Assembly (NCBI GenBank): GCA_026545765.1
Contig: CM048839.1
Coordinates: 19,344,566 to 19,408,565, forward strand
DNA length: 64,000 nt
Source of the DNA: Plantago major
Taxonomy: Eukaryota > Streptophyta > Magnoliopsida > Lamiales > Plantaginaceae
Direction of reading: 5' to 3'
The notes below the pieces were generated by a model. That model ran no database searches. It saw only the letters and a program-made list of their open reading frames with translations, and was not told where the DNA came from. Positions 49,135 through 60,429 of this stretch are shown piece by piece (within the stretch, counting starts at the first letter, position 1; the number at the start of each line of letters is the position of its first letter). The translations under genes and the position numbers were made by a program.

Positions 49135-50947
49135 AAAGTCCCCGGGGAGAGTATTAGTTAATTAAACAAACTTGATTCTGTAGTAAGTTTTAATTCTGGT
49201 AGACACGCATTTAATTCCTTGGATAGGTGTGTAAGACGATGTCTGAATTAGCTTTTACGAAATCAAGCCAGTAAGATTAATGAATAAGCTTTTTGGGAAC
49301 AATATGGCTTCTGCCTCATCATCTGTACCAGATACTAATGAAAATGTAGTATCTACTATTGAAAATACTTGGGAAGATAAAAATTTGTTCAATTGGAAAC
49401 CACCAAACGTAGATAAAAGTACAATATATAAACAGAGCATATTAGACTTCAGATCAGCTTATACTATAAAGACAGAAGAACAAGTTCTTCCTTTAGTAAG
49501 TGATCAACAAACTTTACATTTATTCACTAAAAAGTCAATTAGAAAACATATAGCCAGTGGATACAAATTCTTACATATAGGTCTTGTACAAATTGCTATT
49601 AAACCTTTAACAAGAGAAGGATTAGATACTAGCATTTTTGTTGCACTTAGAGATGCTAGACATTTTGATTTTCAAGATTCCCTTTTAGGATTAATTGAAA
49701 CAAGTCTTTGTAATGGACCAATTTATTTTAATTGTTATCCAAATTTTACCATATCCACATCGACCCACATAGTTTAGACATTCTTACTTTAAATGTAAAA
49801 ACTCATAATTACAAAATGAAGCATGGTTCTCATATATATGAAATATTTTATAGAATACATTACAAAGTTATGAATACGGGGTTAAATGTCAAGGCAGTAC
49901 ATTATGAAAAACCTTCTGGACAAACTATCTTTTGGGAAATTAATAAGTCAAAGTCTAATCTTACAATCCCTAAGACTATAGAATGGAAAAATGTTAATCT
50001 TCCTGAAACTTGGTTGCTTCATACGGAACAATACCAAGATCCCAACCAATAGAAAATACTGAAATAGAAAATATAGTAGACCACCCAGATGGAGGGGTTA
50101 GTATAAGATTTAACAGACAAGGTTCTATGTCATTCAGAGATTATAGCTCACAGAGAAATAGTGAAAATTTATCTCGGAGTAATTCCCATAGAAATTCTTT
50201 TAGTATTTTTGAAAGAGATAGACATAATTTTCAAGGAGTTAGAACACATAAAAATGTTGCCCAACCAGTTTATACTTCACAAGGTTTTAGTGATAACACA
50301 AATGATTTAGAACAACAAGAAGAGGATAAACCAACTTCACCAAATCTTTCAAGCATATACGTTTTGACAAAAGAATTTTGTATAGATAAAAGTTTGATAA
50401 AAAAAGATTTTATGAGTGACGAAAACAAACAAGAAAGAAAATGGTTCATGGAAACATTATCTGAAAAACAAAGGAGTATCATAAGAAACAGTTGGTATGA
50501 ATTTATGGTTACTACACAAAATCATATACCATTTTTTACTTATTTTTTTCAAAAGTATGATAAACTTTCAGTTTTAACCAAAACAAAATCTTATTTTACA
50601 AAGAAAGATGGCTCAAGTGTCTCGCATGAATTTCCACCACTACAAGAATCCATCCGTAACGGGACGGAAAGGGGCGACGGATTTTATCCGTCCTCATGCA
50701 ACGGATCGCTACTTAGGCGTTGATTCTATCCGTCATGCTTGGCGACGGATAAAGGTTATCCGTCGCTTCGTAGCGACGGATAAAATTATCCGTCGCTTCT
50801 GAGCGTTGACCAAAATTAAAAAAAAAAAAAAATTTAGCGACGGATAGATTTATCCGTCGCTAAAAGCTTGACGGATAAATCTATCCGTCGCTATGTAGCG
50901 ACAGACGTTATCCGTCGCTACAAGGCCGGAAAAAAAAAAAAAAAAAT

Positions 50948-50981
50948 TAGCGACGGATAGATCTAGATCTATCCGTCGCTA
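50948..50981. repeat. 34-bp perfect palindrome in the CACTA subterminal zone
   Basis: The half-site tagcgacggatagatct is followed at once by its exact reverse complement. It is two subterminal motifs head to head. Confidence 0.95.
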
Positions 50982-51007
50982 AAAACCTAAAAAAAATATA
51001 ATATATC

Positions 51008-51520
51008 TCCTCCACCACCTCCTTTTCTCCACTACTTCTCCTCTCCTCCTCCTCCCACCACCACCTTTCTCCTCCCACCACCACCATCCTCCACCACCAC
51101 CATCTCCTCCCACCACCACCATCCTCCACCACCACCATCTCCTCCACCACCTTTCTCCTCCCACCACCACCACCTTTCTCCTCCCACCACCACCATCCTC
51201 CACCACCACCATCTCCTCCACCACCTCCTTTCCTCCACCACCATCTCACCACCACCTCTCTCCTCCCACCACCACCACCCTGCCACCACCACCATCCTCC
51301 ACCACCACCATCTCCTCCACCACCTCCTTTCCTCCACCATCCTCCTCCACCACCATCTCCACCACCACCACCTCTCTACTCCCACCACCACCGCACCACC
51401 ACCATCTCCTCCACCACCACCACCCAGCCCCCACCACCACCACCCTTACCCCCCCCCCCCCTCCCAACCCCACCCGCCCCCCCCCCACCGCACCACCACC
51501 ACCGCACCACCACTGCCGGA
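51008..51520. repeat. (CCA)n-rich minisatellite inside the CACTA element
   Basis: About 500 bp is built from ccaccaccaccat, cctcc and ctttctcctc words, ending in C homopolymers near 51450-51487. It produces long Gly/Trp/Val-rich frames on the minus strand that are only composition. Confidence 0.9.
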
Positions 51521-52159
51521 ATTAATCCGTATACGAATATAAAAATTCGTATACGGATTTTATTTTTTTTAAAAAAAAAAATGGGGCGACGGATAGATCT
51601 ATCCGTCGCCCCATAATCATTTTTTTTTTTTTTTAAAAAAGGTCAATCCGTCGTCCAATCCGTCGCGAATTGGACGACGGATTTTTATCCGTCGCCACAG
51701 CTCCAGGGGGGCGACGGATTTTTTATCCGTCGCCCGATCCGTCGCCAGAGCTGGGGCGACGGATAGCTGGGCTGTACCGACGGATCTATCCGTCGCTACA
51801 GCCCAGATTTTTTGTAGTGCACCTTTAGAGCCTGTAAGAACAAAGGTTTTAGCAGATGTCATAGATTGTACACCAGTCCTTACTGACAACAAAGAAGATG
51901 AGTCAGGAATGAAACAAAGGAATTACACTAATATAAGTTTACATTGTCTAAGAAAACAATTAGAAAGAATAGAAGATAGTATAGAAAAAAAATTAGGTAG
52001 CCAATCCCCAGTCGAGACAAATTTAGCATCCTCAAATATATATATATATATATATCATACAGTAATATCAATGGGACTGACAAAAAATATTCTTATAAAA
52101 AGTTTATTCTTAGAGTTTTTTAAGCATTTATACTAAGTTGGGACCGTAAATTTTTATTA

Positions 52160-52525
52160 TTATAGAAAGTTTATTCATTTATAGAGTATTCTTTTAGAGG
52201 GTTTCTACTGTATAGACACACACACTAAAATGTGAGAACATGTCGAAGTTGAATTAGGGTTTTAAATTAGTGTGAATTGATTTGTTTTAATTTAATTGAA
52301 TAACGTGGAGAAGAAATATTCATTATGGTTGACTTTTTAATGATGAATTTTGTTATTGAATTAGGATTGAAATTTAATTTGAGAAGATAGATTGAGTTTC
52401 TATGATAAATTGATAATTTTGTTGTGGTTGAATTAGGACTTAAAATTAAATTGAGTGATACATGTTGGTTTTTTGCAACAAAAGTCTAAATTACATATAT
52501 ATTACAAATTAGTCTAATTAGGGAT
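52160..52525. mobile_element. Helitron-family fragment
   Basis: The segment resembles the interior of Helitron A at about 8335-8815. Both carry repeated 'aatgatgaattga', 'ttgttg.a.ttgaattagg', 'gagaagaaatatt' and 'acatgttggttttttg' words in the same order. Both Helitron ends are missing. Confidence 0.55.
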
Positions 52526-53753
52526 CGGAGGTGATGGAAAATGTAACGGAGAGACACGCGCTATTTGTCTTCTTGTGAGAGTCTGGGCCTTCTCATCATT
52601 TTAGTGAGATTTGTACTGTTTTTACGAAATTGAGCAAAAATGGGCACAAATAATGACTTTCCCCACTCGCTTTTTATTGGGTTATATCATTACTTTGAAA
52701 AAAAATTACTATAGTATATACGTGTGTGTGTGTGTGTGTATTATTGTATATGTGTGTGTGTGTGTATCATATACTTAATCGAGACGGGTAAAATAGTTTT
52801 ACAATCCATTGCAGGTCAGGTGATAAGAGATGGGGCGAATTAATGGGTGAAATAGACCAAACTAAATGTGTAATATAATTAATTACACAAAAACGTTAAA
52901 TACAAAACAAAATAAATGTTTAAATCCAAAAAACTAGCCATTTATTTATGAGTAAGTCTCCTGAAATACGATCTCTAAATAATTTACCAAGAGACTGACC
53001 TATATTATCTAGACACGTGTCCACTCTCATATTTCCACGTTTTATTCTCTTCAAGATTAATCTGGATGTGACATGTGTCCTCTTAAGTAATTTTGAATCG
53101 TTTTATTTAAAAATTAATTTATGAAATTAAATGAGGAGCCAACACACGTCCAACGTCTAAACTAATCCCGACACATGAACATCAATCTCCAAACCTGAGG
53201 GGAAAAAAGGCAGAGTTTAATGTTTATATTGGAAGCCCTTGATATATACATATAGTCGTGAATTTAATTTCAGGTTTTTAAATTTTTTCTAGACTTATTT
53301 GCAAAGTCACAAACTATTTATTGGCCAAATTGAAAGAAATTGGTTTTGCAATCCAAGTCCCTCATACAACTCTAATTCTGAAAAGGCAAAGCTTTCAAGT
53401 TCATAAAACATTGAATTATGTCCCTGGTTTTCAAAATCGAATCCCAGCATCAACCAAACTCTGTCTCGAGTTCAATTCTTGAATCCAAATCTAATGCACA
53501 CTAAATCAATACGGAATCCTAATGACAACTCCACCATCCCCAAATCAAAATAGTTTCTCCATATGCTACAAGCCCATTCACCAATATTCGAAATCCCTAA
53601 CTACAACATAACCTATTGAAATATTATTGCAAGAAAGGGATTTTATCTGTTCGGTTATATTCTGACAAGATTGTGATCGGGGAAGAAGCAGATAGTAGGG
53701 CAGTTTCCCTTCTTGCACGCACCTTCATTATAATTAGACTATTGTTGAGTTGT
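52526..53753. other. Intergenic, (TG)n and a dispersed repeat copy
   Basis: (GT)n runs lie at about 52723-52765. A segment at 52785-52935 recurs in direct orientation at 54753-54905 (shared words: ggcggtctggtgataa / gcaggtcaggtgataag, gggtgaaa.tagac.aaa, aaataaaatgtttaaa), a two-copy dispersed repeat with a third weak echo near 55490-55570. No gene was recognised. Confidence 0.45.
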
Positions 53754-54120
53754 TGTAATACCCAACATCCAACATCGGTTCAGAGTGAAAGGGGTGAAGG
53801 GTATATATATGTAGACCACCACTCTCCTATTTTATGAGGCCTTTTGGGTGATTCCAAAAGGAAATCCGTGCGGGTTCAGGCCCAAAGCAGACAATATCCT
53901 ACTAACGAGACGTGTGTACGACAGTCATGAGTAACATTGCCAGTCCAATGGACCGGGTCTCGGCCCTTAGTGGTCGGTCGTTACAGGTGGTATCATAGCG
54001 GGGCTATCGGGATTGCCGGAAATAAGTGTCATGCGGGGCAAAGTGCTACTGTATGGACCGTGGGAGCCACCTCTAGAATCATGCGCGAATGGTTGGTCCC
54101 GGGATATATTGTAAGTCTGT
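53754..54120 (+). mobile_element. LTR-retroelement or TRIM-like 5' end (fossil)
   Basis: A 232-bp LTR-like block, TGTAATACCC...CGTTACA (53754-53985), is followed two bases later by TGGTATCATAGCG, a tRNA-Met primer-binding site, and about 120 bp of GC-richer leader. The block resembles an abundant family of plant short LTRs (aggccttttgggtga, ccaaagcagacaatatc). No second LTR or coding region was found, so it is a broken remnant. Confidence 0.55.
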
Positions 54121-55900
54121 AACCACCTGAAGCTCGACAAGTTCAGTTTCAATTCAATAAAAACGGACCAAACCCTTTGAATTTTTAATCTATTTTGTTT
54201 AGAATTGAAATGGTACTCCAAATGAATTGGCTAAGGGCATGTTTGGTTTGTGAATAAGTTGATTCAGCTTATCATTTAGTCAACCCAAAAACAGATTAAT
54301 GGACCTGGATGTAATTGTTCGACTAATGGTATCCAGATTAGTAGAGGGAATCTAATAGGGGAGGTATATGTAATTGTTCCGTACATATAATATGCAATAT
54401 GCATACATTCCTCTAAAATTAGACTTTGACACTAGATTACCAGTTGTTACGTATTAAATTTTTTCTCATTTTCAATCTTTTTACATATAATCCCTCCGTC
54501 CCGTTTTATACGTGTCTCACTTATTTTTGACACTATTGTTAAGAAAGTCTATAGTTTGTTGTTTGTTGTGAAAGAGATAAATGATAAATAATGGAGAAAG
54601 TATAAGAGGTAAGAGACAGAAATGATAAAAATGGAAAAGTCTTGGAATGGAAAGTATTTCAATCCCATATCGTTTTATGGAGGGGCGTAAGTTGTTTTTA
54701 CACAAGAACTAAACCGATCCAGTACTATAGGCTCTCGGCTATAATAACAACTGGGACAGGTATAATAATTTTTTAACCCATGGCGGTCTGGTGATAACAA
54801 GGGGGCGGATAAACGGGTGAAAATAGACAAAATTAAATACATAATTAGTTAAAAACTTCAAATAAAAAATAATATAAATGTTTAAATAAAAAAAACTAAG
54901 TAGCAAGTGATAAAACATTAAAATATGGTAAAAATGTGTAATTTTAGTGGGAAATTTGTAAAGAGGTGGTAAAAAGTGCAAGAGTAGGATTTATTATTAT
55001 TGGTTGGGTGTGGAGTACCTTCCTTTTTTAGTAATGTATGAAGTTTTGTAGTACGTCTAAAAATGACAAATGTATGAAGTTCTGCGGGACGAATAAAGTA
55101 TATATTAAATAAAACATGCAAATCATTAGTTGTTGAATTTATTGTATATGCCATTTAATATAGATAATTTTTTATTATTGTAATTTATGGATGTACACAT
55201 ATATCTACTCTCTTTCGTTTTCACATATTGACGAGGTCGGGTGACTGAAGAGTTGTGCCAACTCATCTGTCGTCGGTTGAATAACAGGTTACGAAAAAAT
55301 TAACCTGTAAATGTTTTAAATAAAATAATTGGCGCGTGGGGTAAGAGGCAGACATTTTGCATGGTATGGTTTGGCGTGCGCTTTTTTTAATACCCCTAAT
55401 TTTAGGGGAGTACGATCGGGTGAAGATGGTATTGTTAACAAATTAGACTGGCCACTATAGATGTGTGGTTTAAATAAAATCAAGGTGGGTAAATTGTTTT
55501 ACTAACCTGTGGCAGATTGACAAATGACTTGGTGGGTAACATGGAACGGGTGAGGTATATACCCGATACGTACGCCATTATTTTAAATAGATACCGTTAA
55601 GGTTCGCAACGGGTTGGATATACCTCGATCCATTTAAAAGACTTGATTGGAAAAGGTCTTCTCAGCTTATAATACTAATACGATTAATTACTCAGGTGCG
55701 ACTTATCATAGATCATGATAAAGATTGGCCAAACTTTTGAGGAATATTGATTATGCATTAAAATTGTGCAATGGCACGATTGAGAGTCACTACTCTTATA
55801 ATTATAATCGAGGTAAAAGTGATGTATGAAATAAACGCATGCAAAAAGTTTATCGTTCTTAATTAGTGTGATGATGAGTCCATCAGAGACAAACTAAAAA
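54121..55900. other. Intergenic repeat debris
   Basis: Near 54235 'gggcatgtttggtttg' is a Harbinger-type edge. Near 54488 'atccctccgtcccg' is a Stowaway-like left edge, with a possible partner near 54670. The second copy of the dispersed repeat is at 54753-54905. The rest is AT-rich DNA with short chance frames. Confidence 0.4.
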
Positions 55901-56206
55901 TGTAACGTCCCAAAGTTTAAGATAAATTTTCAGAGAGCTTAAAGGATCGAGAACGCTACTCATACTAACAATGTGCACCTTTCTTTTCGGAAATCCATCC
56001 ATAAGAGCTTTAGACTTAAGCATGCATGCTCAGGAGTAATCTTAGGGTGGATGACTGGTAAGTCTATCGTTGCGTGCACGAGTGGGATAAAGTGCGGGAA
56101 CGAACATGTATTGGTACCGTGGGCCAACATATCACCCGGATAATAGTCCATGACCGCGCTGGCACAGAGGGTCGGACATCGGCTCGCAAGGGTACGACGC
56201 GTTACA
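55901..56206. mobile_element. Solo LTR of a Cassandra-type TRIM with a 5S rRNA relic (fossil)
   Basis: The block starts TGTAACGTCCC and ends CGTTACA, 306 bp long. Its centre, about 56005-56075, matches the 3' half of plant 5S rRNA in order: acttaagcatgc, aggagtaatcttagggtgga, tgactggtaagtc. 5S-derived sequence inside a short LTR is the defining mark of Cassandra TRIM elements. No partner LTR was found, so it is a solo LTR. The 5S part is quite diverged, suggesting an old insertion. It is not a functional 5S gene. Confidence 0.75.
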
Positions 56207-56794
56207 AAAATGTTGTTGTAAATATTGTAGCATTTCATATACTTAAATATTTTTTTATTATATCCGTCGAATATCGACGGGTTATAAACTAGTAATCTTA
56301 TATATAAAACAGAAATGTTAAACGCAGCACCAATTTGGCTAAATGCACACCAATTATTTGAGTACTTACCCAAAATGCCCCTAACGTAAAAAAATCGTAT
56401 TACATTAACGTAAAATCGTAATAACTCGTTTAGGCGAACACAATAACATTAACATGCACGATTCATCACGAATTACAACAATTGAAAACATCAAAATTTT
56501 TTAACAAACTTTACTTATTGAAAATAATTATAAATTTATCAAAATAAATTAAAATAAATAAAATTTAAAAAAAAGGGCCGGATCTGGGCTGCATTTTGCA
56601 GCCCAGATAAATCAACTAACGGGTTACACACCCATATAGTGGAATGGGTCTAAAACCCGCGATTCAACTTCATCATTTTTTTAATTTTTTTTTTTTAATG
56701 ATTTGCAAGTTTTTTTGTGGTTTTGTAAATTTTTCATATTTATTTGAATTACAGAACATGAAAATCGGAATACAACATACATTGAAAACATAAA

Positions 56795-58889
56795 CTAGAA
56801 CCTATGCCATTGACGTAGGCGAACGCCATAATGTGCTTCCCAGTGGCTTATTCTTGCCTCTCTAGTACCTCTCCAGGTCAACCATATTGGTGGAATTGGA
56901 CATTCTGTTACCATGTGGATCCTGATCCAGTGATTGTTACCAATGTGAGCCATTGTCCACTCTTGAGTTGTTGATGGAGGGTCCGGAGCCGGTGAGTCCA
57001 TTTGAGAACGACACTCCAATGGCAAGTATGTCATACTCCCTAACGGAGAATAACCGCATAAGACCCGTTGATACTTTGTTGCTACAAGACACCCCATATC
57101 TGGTAATGTGAAATACCATGGTTGTGTACACGCGCCATGAAACCAATTTAGACGGATATTTATTTCATCTACCCGTGCTTCTGTCATTTCGTCGATATAC
57201 ATCTGCCTGTTGTAGTGCAACTCATCAATGAGGTCTTGCCTGACGTCTGCCCAACGCTCTTGTTGACCGTATTGGTATTGAGCTATGACCCTAAAACCGC
57301 AGTTTCCATCGCCGATGACATCATTATGGCCTCTAATCCAGAATTGAGTTTGGGGTGGCATTTGACTTTGATATTTGAATGTTCTGCCAGTACTTGCTAG
57401 AGAACCTGAACCGTCATTGCTTGGGGCGGAATTCTTTTGAGACTGATTCGGGGTTTCCCAACCACTCGGTAGCCTTTTCCCTATTGCTTTAGGTTTCCTT
57501 CCTCTCCGTTGTGCTACGAATGGCTCGTCCACGAACGATTGTGATGCATTTGAATTGTCGAAATACGATCTCATTTCATCCTCCGTGGCAGTCTCGCTGC
57601 GGTCCGCCGCCCAGTGAAGAAACTGATCCTTTATACTCTGCTGTCTAGTCTCAGGCGGTTCCCCCATGTGAAGAGTTCTCCAGAACACGTTTACATCGTG
57701 AACCGGGTCGACGGTCCTCCTGTTTTGCAGCTTCACATGCAATTGACATGCGCACATTAATCCAAAAGTTGTAAACAGTATGTGATCGCAATCACTTGGA
57801 TCATTGTCTATTTCTTTGACCAATTTCTCGATGGCGAGATGTGAAAGCACACCTCCGAGTTTTTTGAAGATCGGCATTGTTGATGTGGAATGAGGGACGA
57901 TATTAAGAGATCTCTCAAACTGTGTGCGGATTTCATCAAAATGCATTCGAAGTAGGCCATTTAGCTTCGGGAATAGACGGTGGAACTTCTGATTTGAAGG
58001 ACCCAACCACAACTTGTACCTAGCGTGAGCACCTTCGACTCTGCAAATAATTTACATTGTTGAATGTCGCCGCATAACTGTAATTATAGGGTAGTTGTAT
58101 ATTACGAAATAAGCTAAACTAAGGTATGAGTGGTGGAATAAATGAAGGAATAACCTGTTGGTCGTGTTAGTTCCATAGTGTAGGATGTTCTTTGTCCACG
58201 CCTGGACAAATCGGTCACGGTATGGATCCAACCATTGGTTCCGTACATAGGCCATGCAACCTGGATGCCTATGCCATGCCTCCGCCATTTCTGCATGACC
58301 GCTCATAGAGTTCCTGTTCGCATGCATGCGATGTGATCCCATCCGGATTTGATTACGGGTTAATACTTAGTACCTACCATCTTGGATAAGTGAGCACGAC
58401 ATCCTTTGAGATGTGTCTCAAACCTGAGGTGTGCCGCTTACGAAAGACAAGTTTAATCGCATTCATTTCCGCTAACTCTCTGTCGGTAACAAATACCCCC
58501 GGTGATACACCACATTCAGCAAACAACACCCGTAATTGTTTAAGCCCCCAAACGTAACTTGAAGTCCTTTCGTTGGATAGGAAAATGAAGGCTATGTGAT
58601 AGTTTTGCCCAGTAGGTAAGACGCCAATGAGTTCCACCAAAGGCATGTCGTACAAATTCGTCTTGTACGTTGCATCCATCACGACAACTTGCGGGAACAA
58701 ACGGATCAGCTCCCTTGTATTTGGATGAGATAAGAAAATTCCCTCCAATATGTTGGTACCCTCCACTTCTGAAAATTCCCTCCAATATGTTGCTAGCTCT
58801 ATATAATTTTTACATTTTATCATAACTTGAAAAGAGAATACATTTTTGTTGAAGTCTTTATATGATTTCAGATGTGGATCTACAAGCAC
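56795..58889 (-). CDS. MULE transposase fused to an OTU-type cysteine peptidase (5' truncated)
   Basis: Three exons (58889-58378, 58313-58155, 58040-56795) join in frame to 638 codons plus stop with GT-AG introns of 64 and 114 nt. The transposase core is recognisable and the likely D-D-E triad is present: VVVMDATYKTN, FVTDRELAEMNA and TNRVEGAH (across the exon 2/3 junction). The C-terminal third has an OTU motif, VIGDGNCGFRVIA (Asp and Cys), and a later HIGNNHWI that could supply the His. Between them lies a basic linker, RRGRKPKAIGKR. No N-terminal FAR1 or zinc-finger domain is present: a stop lies just upstream and the first codons are not ATG, so the 5' end is missing. Role inferred: cut-and-paste transposition with a deubiquitinase-like activity of unknown target. 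The exons look otherwise unbroken. Confidence 0.8.
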
Positions 58890-59700
58890 TTTCCTTCTTT
58901 TGAATCATGGAACTTGGGAACCGTCCACCAAGATCAAGATGCTCTACATCTTGCATACAGAAGTGCCTTAGACAATATTGCTTCGAATGAAATATGTCAT
59001 CACATTTGTCACGCTTGTCTTCATTATGATTGAAACTATGTTAAAATTATTTAACATACTTATCTCTTATGTAATAGGTTATGTGGACACCATTCGGACG
59101 TGCAGCAGAGGAAGTAGTCCCCATTTCTCAATTTAGAGGAATTATTCATTGTTTAAAGATTACAGAGGCTTACATGCCAGACCGTGTTATGCTTGATTCG
59201 GATATCCCCAACTAATTCCACAGCCACTCATATAACCAATAGTTGTCTCAAGGCCACCACAACCGGCATTCTACAAATGTTCATATCCTGCTCAAGACTC
59301 CTTCGAGAACTTTCAAAACGTTCGATGTAATTTCCAAATTCAAGCACTACGAGTGCATTACGGATATGAAAGTTTTCCAAACTACAACAAATGGTTTCAC
59401 GCAAGGACGCATAGGCAAGTGACACGCCAACAAACCTTTACTCGAAGAGAACATTACCGACCATCCGACATGAATCCTACCGTGGTATGGTTCCTAAACA
59501 TTCAATACATATACATTCACAACGTTAGCATTTCATCTCTCAATTCTTATTATGGGTCGTTTTTTATTTTGTAGAGGATACAATGGCTCAGAGCTAACTT
59601 GACGCATCATCGAGCCAAACAAAGGCCAGATGAGCCAAAATGACGTATTCGACATTCTCGATGAAATTTGTGAACACTTTAAAGATGTTATTCCATCATT
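58872..59700 (+). pseudogene. Plant mobile domain (PMD) gene remnant in the MULE
   Basis: A plus-strand frame from 58872 reads MWIYKHFPSFESWNLG. After a probable intron ending at 59077, a second reads VMWTPFGRAAEEVVPISQF and EAYMPDRVMLDSDIP before a stop. Further on, in another frame, FPNYNKWFHARTHRQ appears. These match the W-Y-E-H-F-P, W-T-P-Y and P-x-R-V-x-x-Q-x-I-P order of PMD (aminotransferase-like) proteins, which are often carried by MULEs and whose host relatives include MAIN. The N-terminal part is missing, the frame shifts at least once, and no good donor pairs with the acceptor at 59077. I infer a decayed gene. Confidence 0.55.
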
Positions 59701-60202
59701 ACCTAGTCATGACATGTAATATTTTCGATTCAAGTTCGTTCGTCCGTGTTCAAGTTGTAATCTTTTATTCGAAAGAATTTCGATTCAAGTTTGAATATAA
59801 TATTGAGAAATATATATACCGGTTTGAATATATATATATTTAGAAAAAAAAAGAAAAAAAAAATTTTTCCGGACCGGGCCGGATCTGGGCTGCAAAAGCA
59901 GCCCGGATTGTGAATCGTCGGTGTGATACCCGATTCACAAAAAATGGTTGCCGTTTAATTTTTTTTTTTTTTTTAATTATGTATATAGTGTTCAAATATT
60001 TAGGTATTTTATAATTTTGTTCCAATAAGCAAAGTTTGTTAAAAAATTTCGATGTTTTTAATTGTTGTAATTCGGGATGAATCGTGCATGTTAATGTTAT
60101 TGTATTCGCGTAAACGAGTTATTACGATTTTACGTTAATGTTATACGATTTTTTTAAGTTAAGGCGTTTTGGTAAAGACTAAATAATTGGTGTTGCGTTT
60201 AA

Positions 60203-60429
60203 TACACAAGGTCTTAACAACTCTCATATAAAAATGTGCCCTCATCGAGCTTATAAACTTGTGTTAAACCGAAGCTAAAACAAGTTAAAACCGATTTGGA
60301 AACCGAATCAAACCGTTTCATTCCCAGTCCTATTTCAATTCCAAATCTCTTGGTCGGATAAACCCTAACGAGCTGAGGCACTCTCTGAACTCATCACGAT
60401 TCACGACGGCATCGTTCAACTCAAGCCAG
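60203..60429 (+). promoter_or_regulatory. MECR promoter and leader exon
   Basis: Only about 200 bp separates the MULE end from the leader exon, which ends ctcaagccag/gttagt at 60429. No clear TATA box is visible, which is common for plant housekeeping genes. The promoter is therefore either very compact or partly contained in the MULE end. Confidence 0.45.

Larger units (their letters stand above)
50638..51819. mobile_element. Nonautonomous CACTA (En/Spm) element inside the pararetrovirus
   Basis: The ends CACTACAAGAA and TTTTTTGTAGTG are inverse, and a 3-bp duplication CAC flanks them (50635-50637, 51820-51822). Both subterminal zones are packed with direct and inverted copies of gcgacggata / tatccgtcgc, as expected for transposase-binding subterminal repeats of CACTA elements. 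The core is a CCA-rich repeat with no transposase. It is younger than the viral insertion it interrupts. Confidence 0.9.
48794..52140 (+). mobile_element. Endogenous pararetrovirus fossil (Caulimoviridae), partial
   Basis: A broken, partial copy of a plant pararetrovirus. It contains a tRNA-Met-type primer-binding site, a movement-protein region at about 49280-50050 (recognised from KKSIRKHIASGYKF and HIGLVQIAIKPLTREG), the following less conserved region to about 50637, and more of it at 51823-52100. An oppositely oriented viral-type frame lies at 48794-49117. A CACTA element splits it at 50638-51819. No reverse transcriptase region is present. Several breaks are present besides the insertion, and it is clearly a non-functional relic. 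Genus is uncertain; a Florendovirus- or Petuvirus-like lineage is possible. Confidence 0.7.
56318..60202. mobile_element. Mutator-like element (MULE) with transposase-OTU and PMD genes, 3.9 kb
   Basis: About 200-bp terminal inverted repeats pair 56318-56530 with 60005-60202: ttaaacgca.caccaatt, cgtaataactcgttta, caataacattaacatgcac, gattcatc.cgaattacaac and aaactttgcttattg all recur inverted. A 9-bp target duplication could not be confirmed. Paired subterminal words gggccggatctgggctgc occur near 56575 and 59877. The left part encodes a transposase fused to an OTU peptidase (minus strand); the right part holds a broken plant-mobile-domain gene (plus strand). The two genes diverge from about 58870. 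Both lack their 5' ends, as though the shared promoter region had been deleted. Confidence 0.8.

Noticed and set aside
50947-51488. Long minus-strand frames rich in Gly, Trp, Val and Glu
   Set aside because: They are translations of the CCA/CCT repeat inside the CACTA element; several frames are open at once, as expected from composition.
56005-56075. Functional 5S rRNA gene
   Set aside because: Only the 3' half is recognisable and strongly diverged, and it lies within an LTR.
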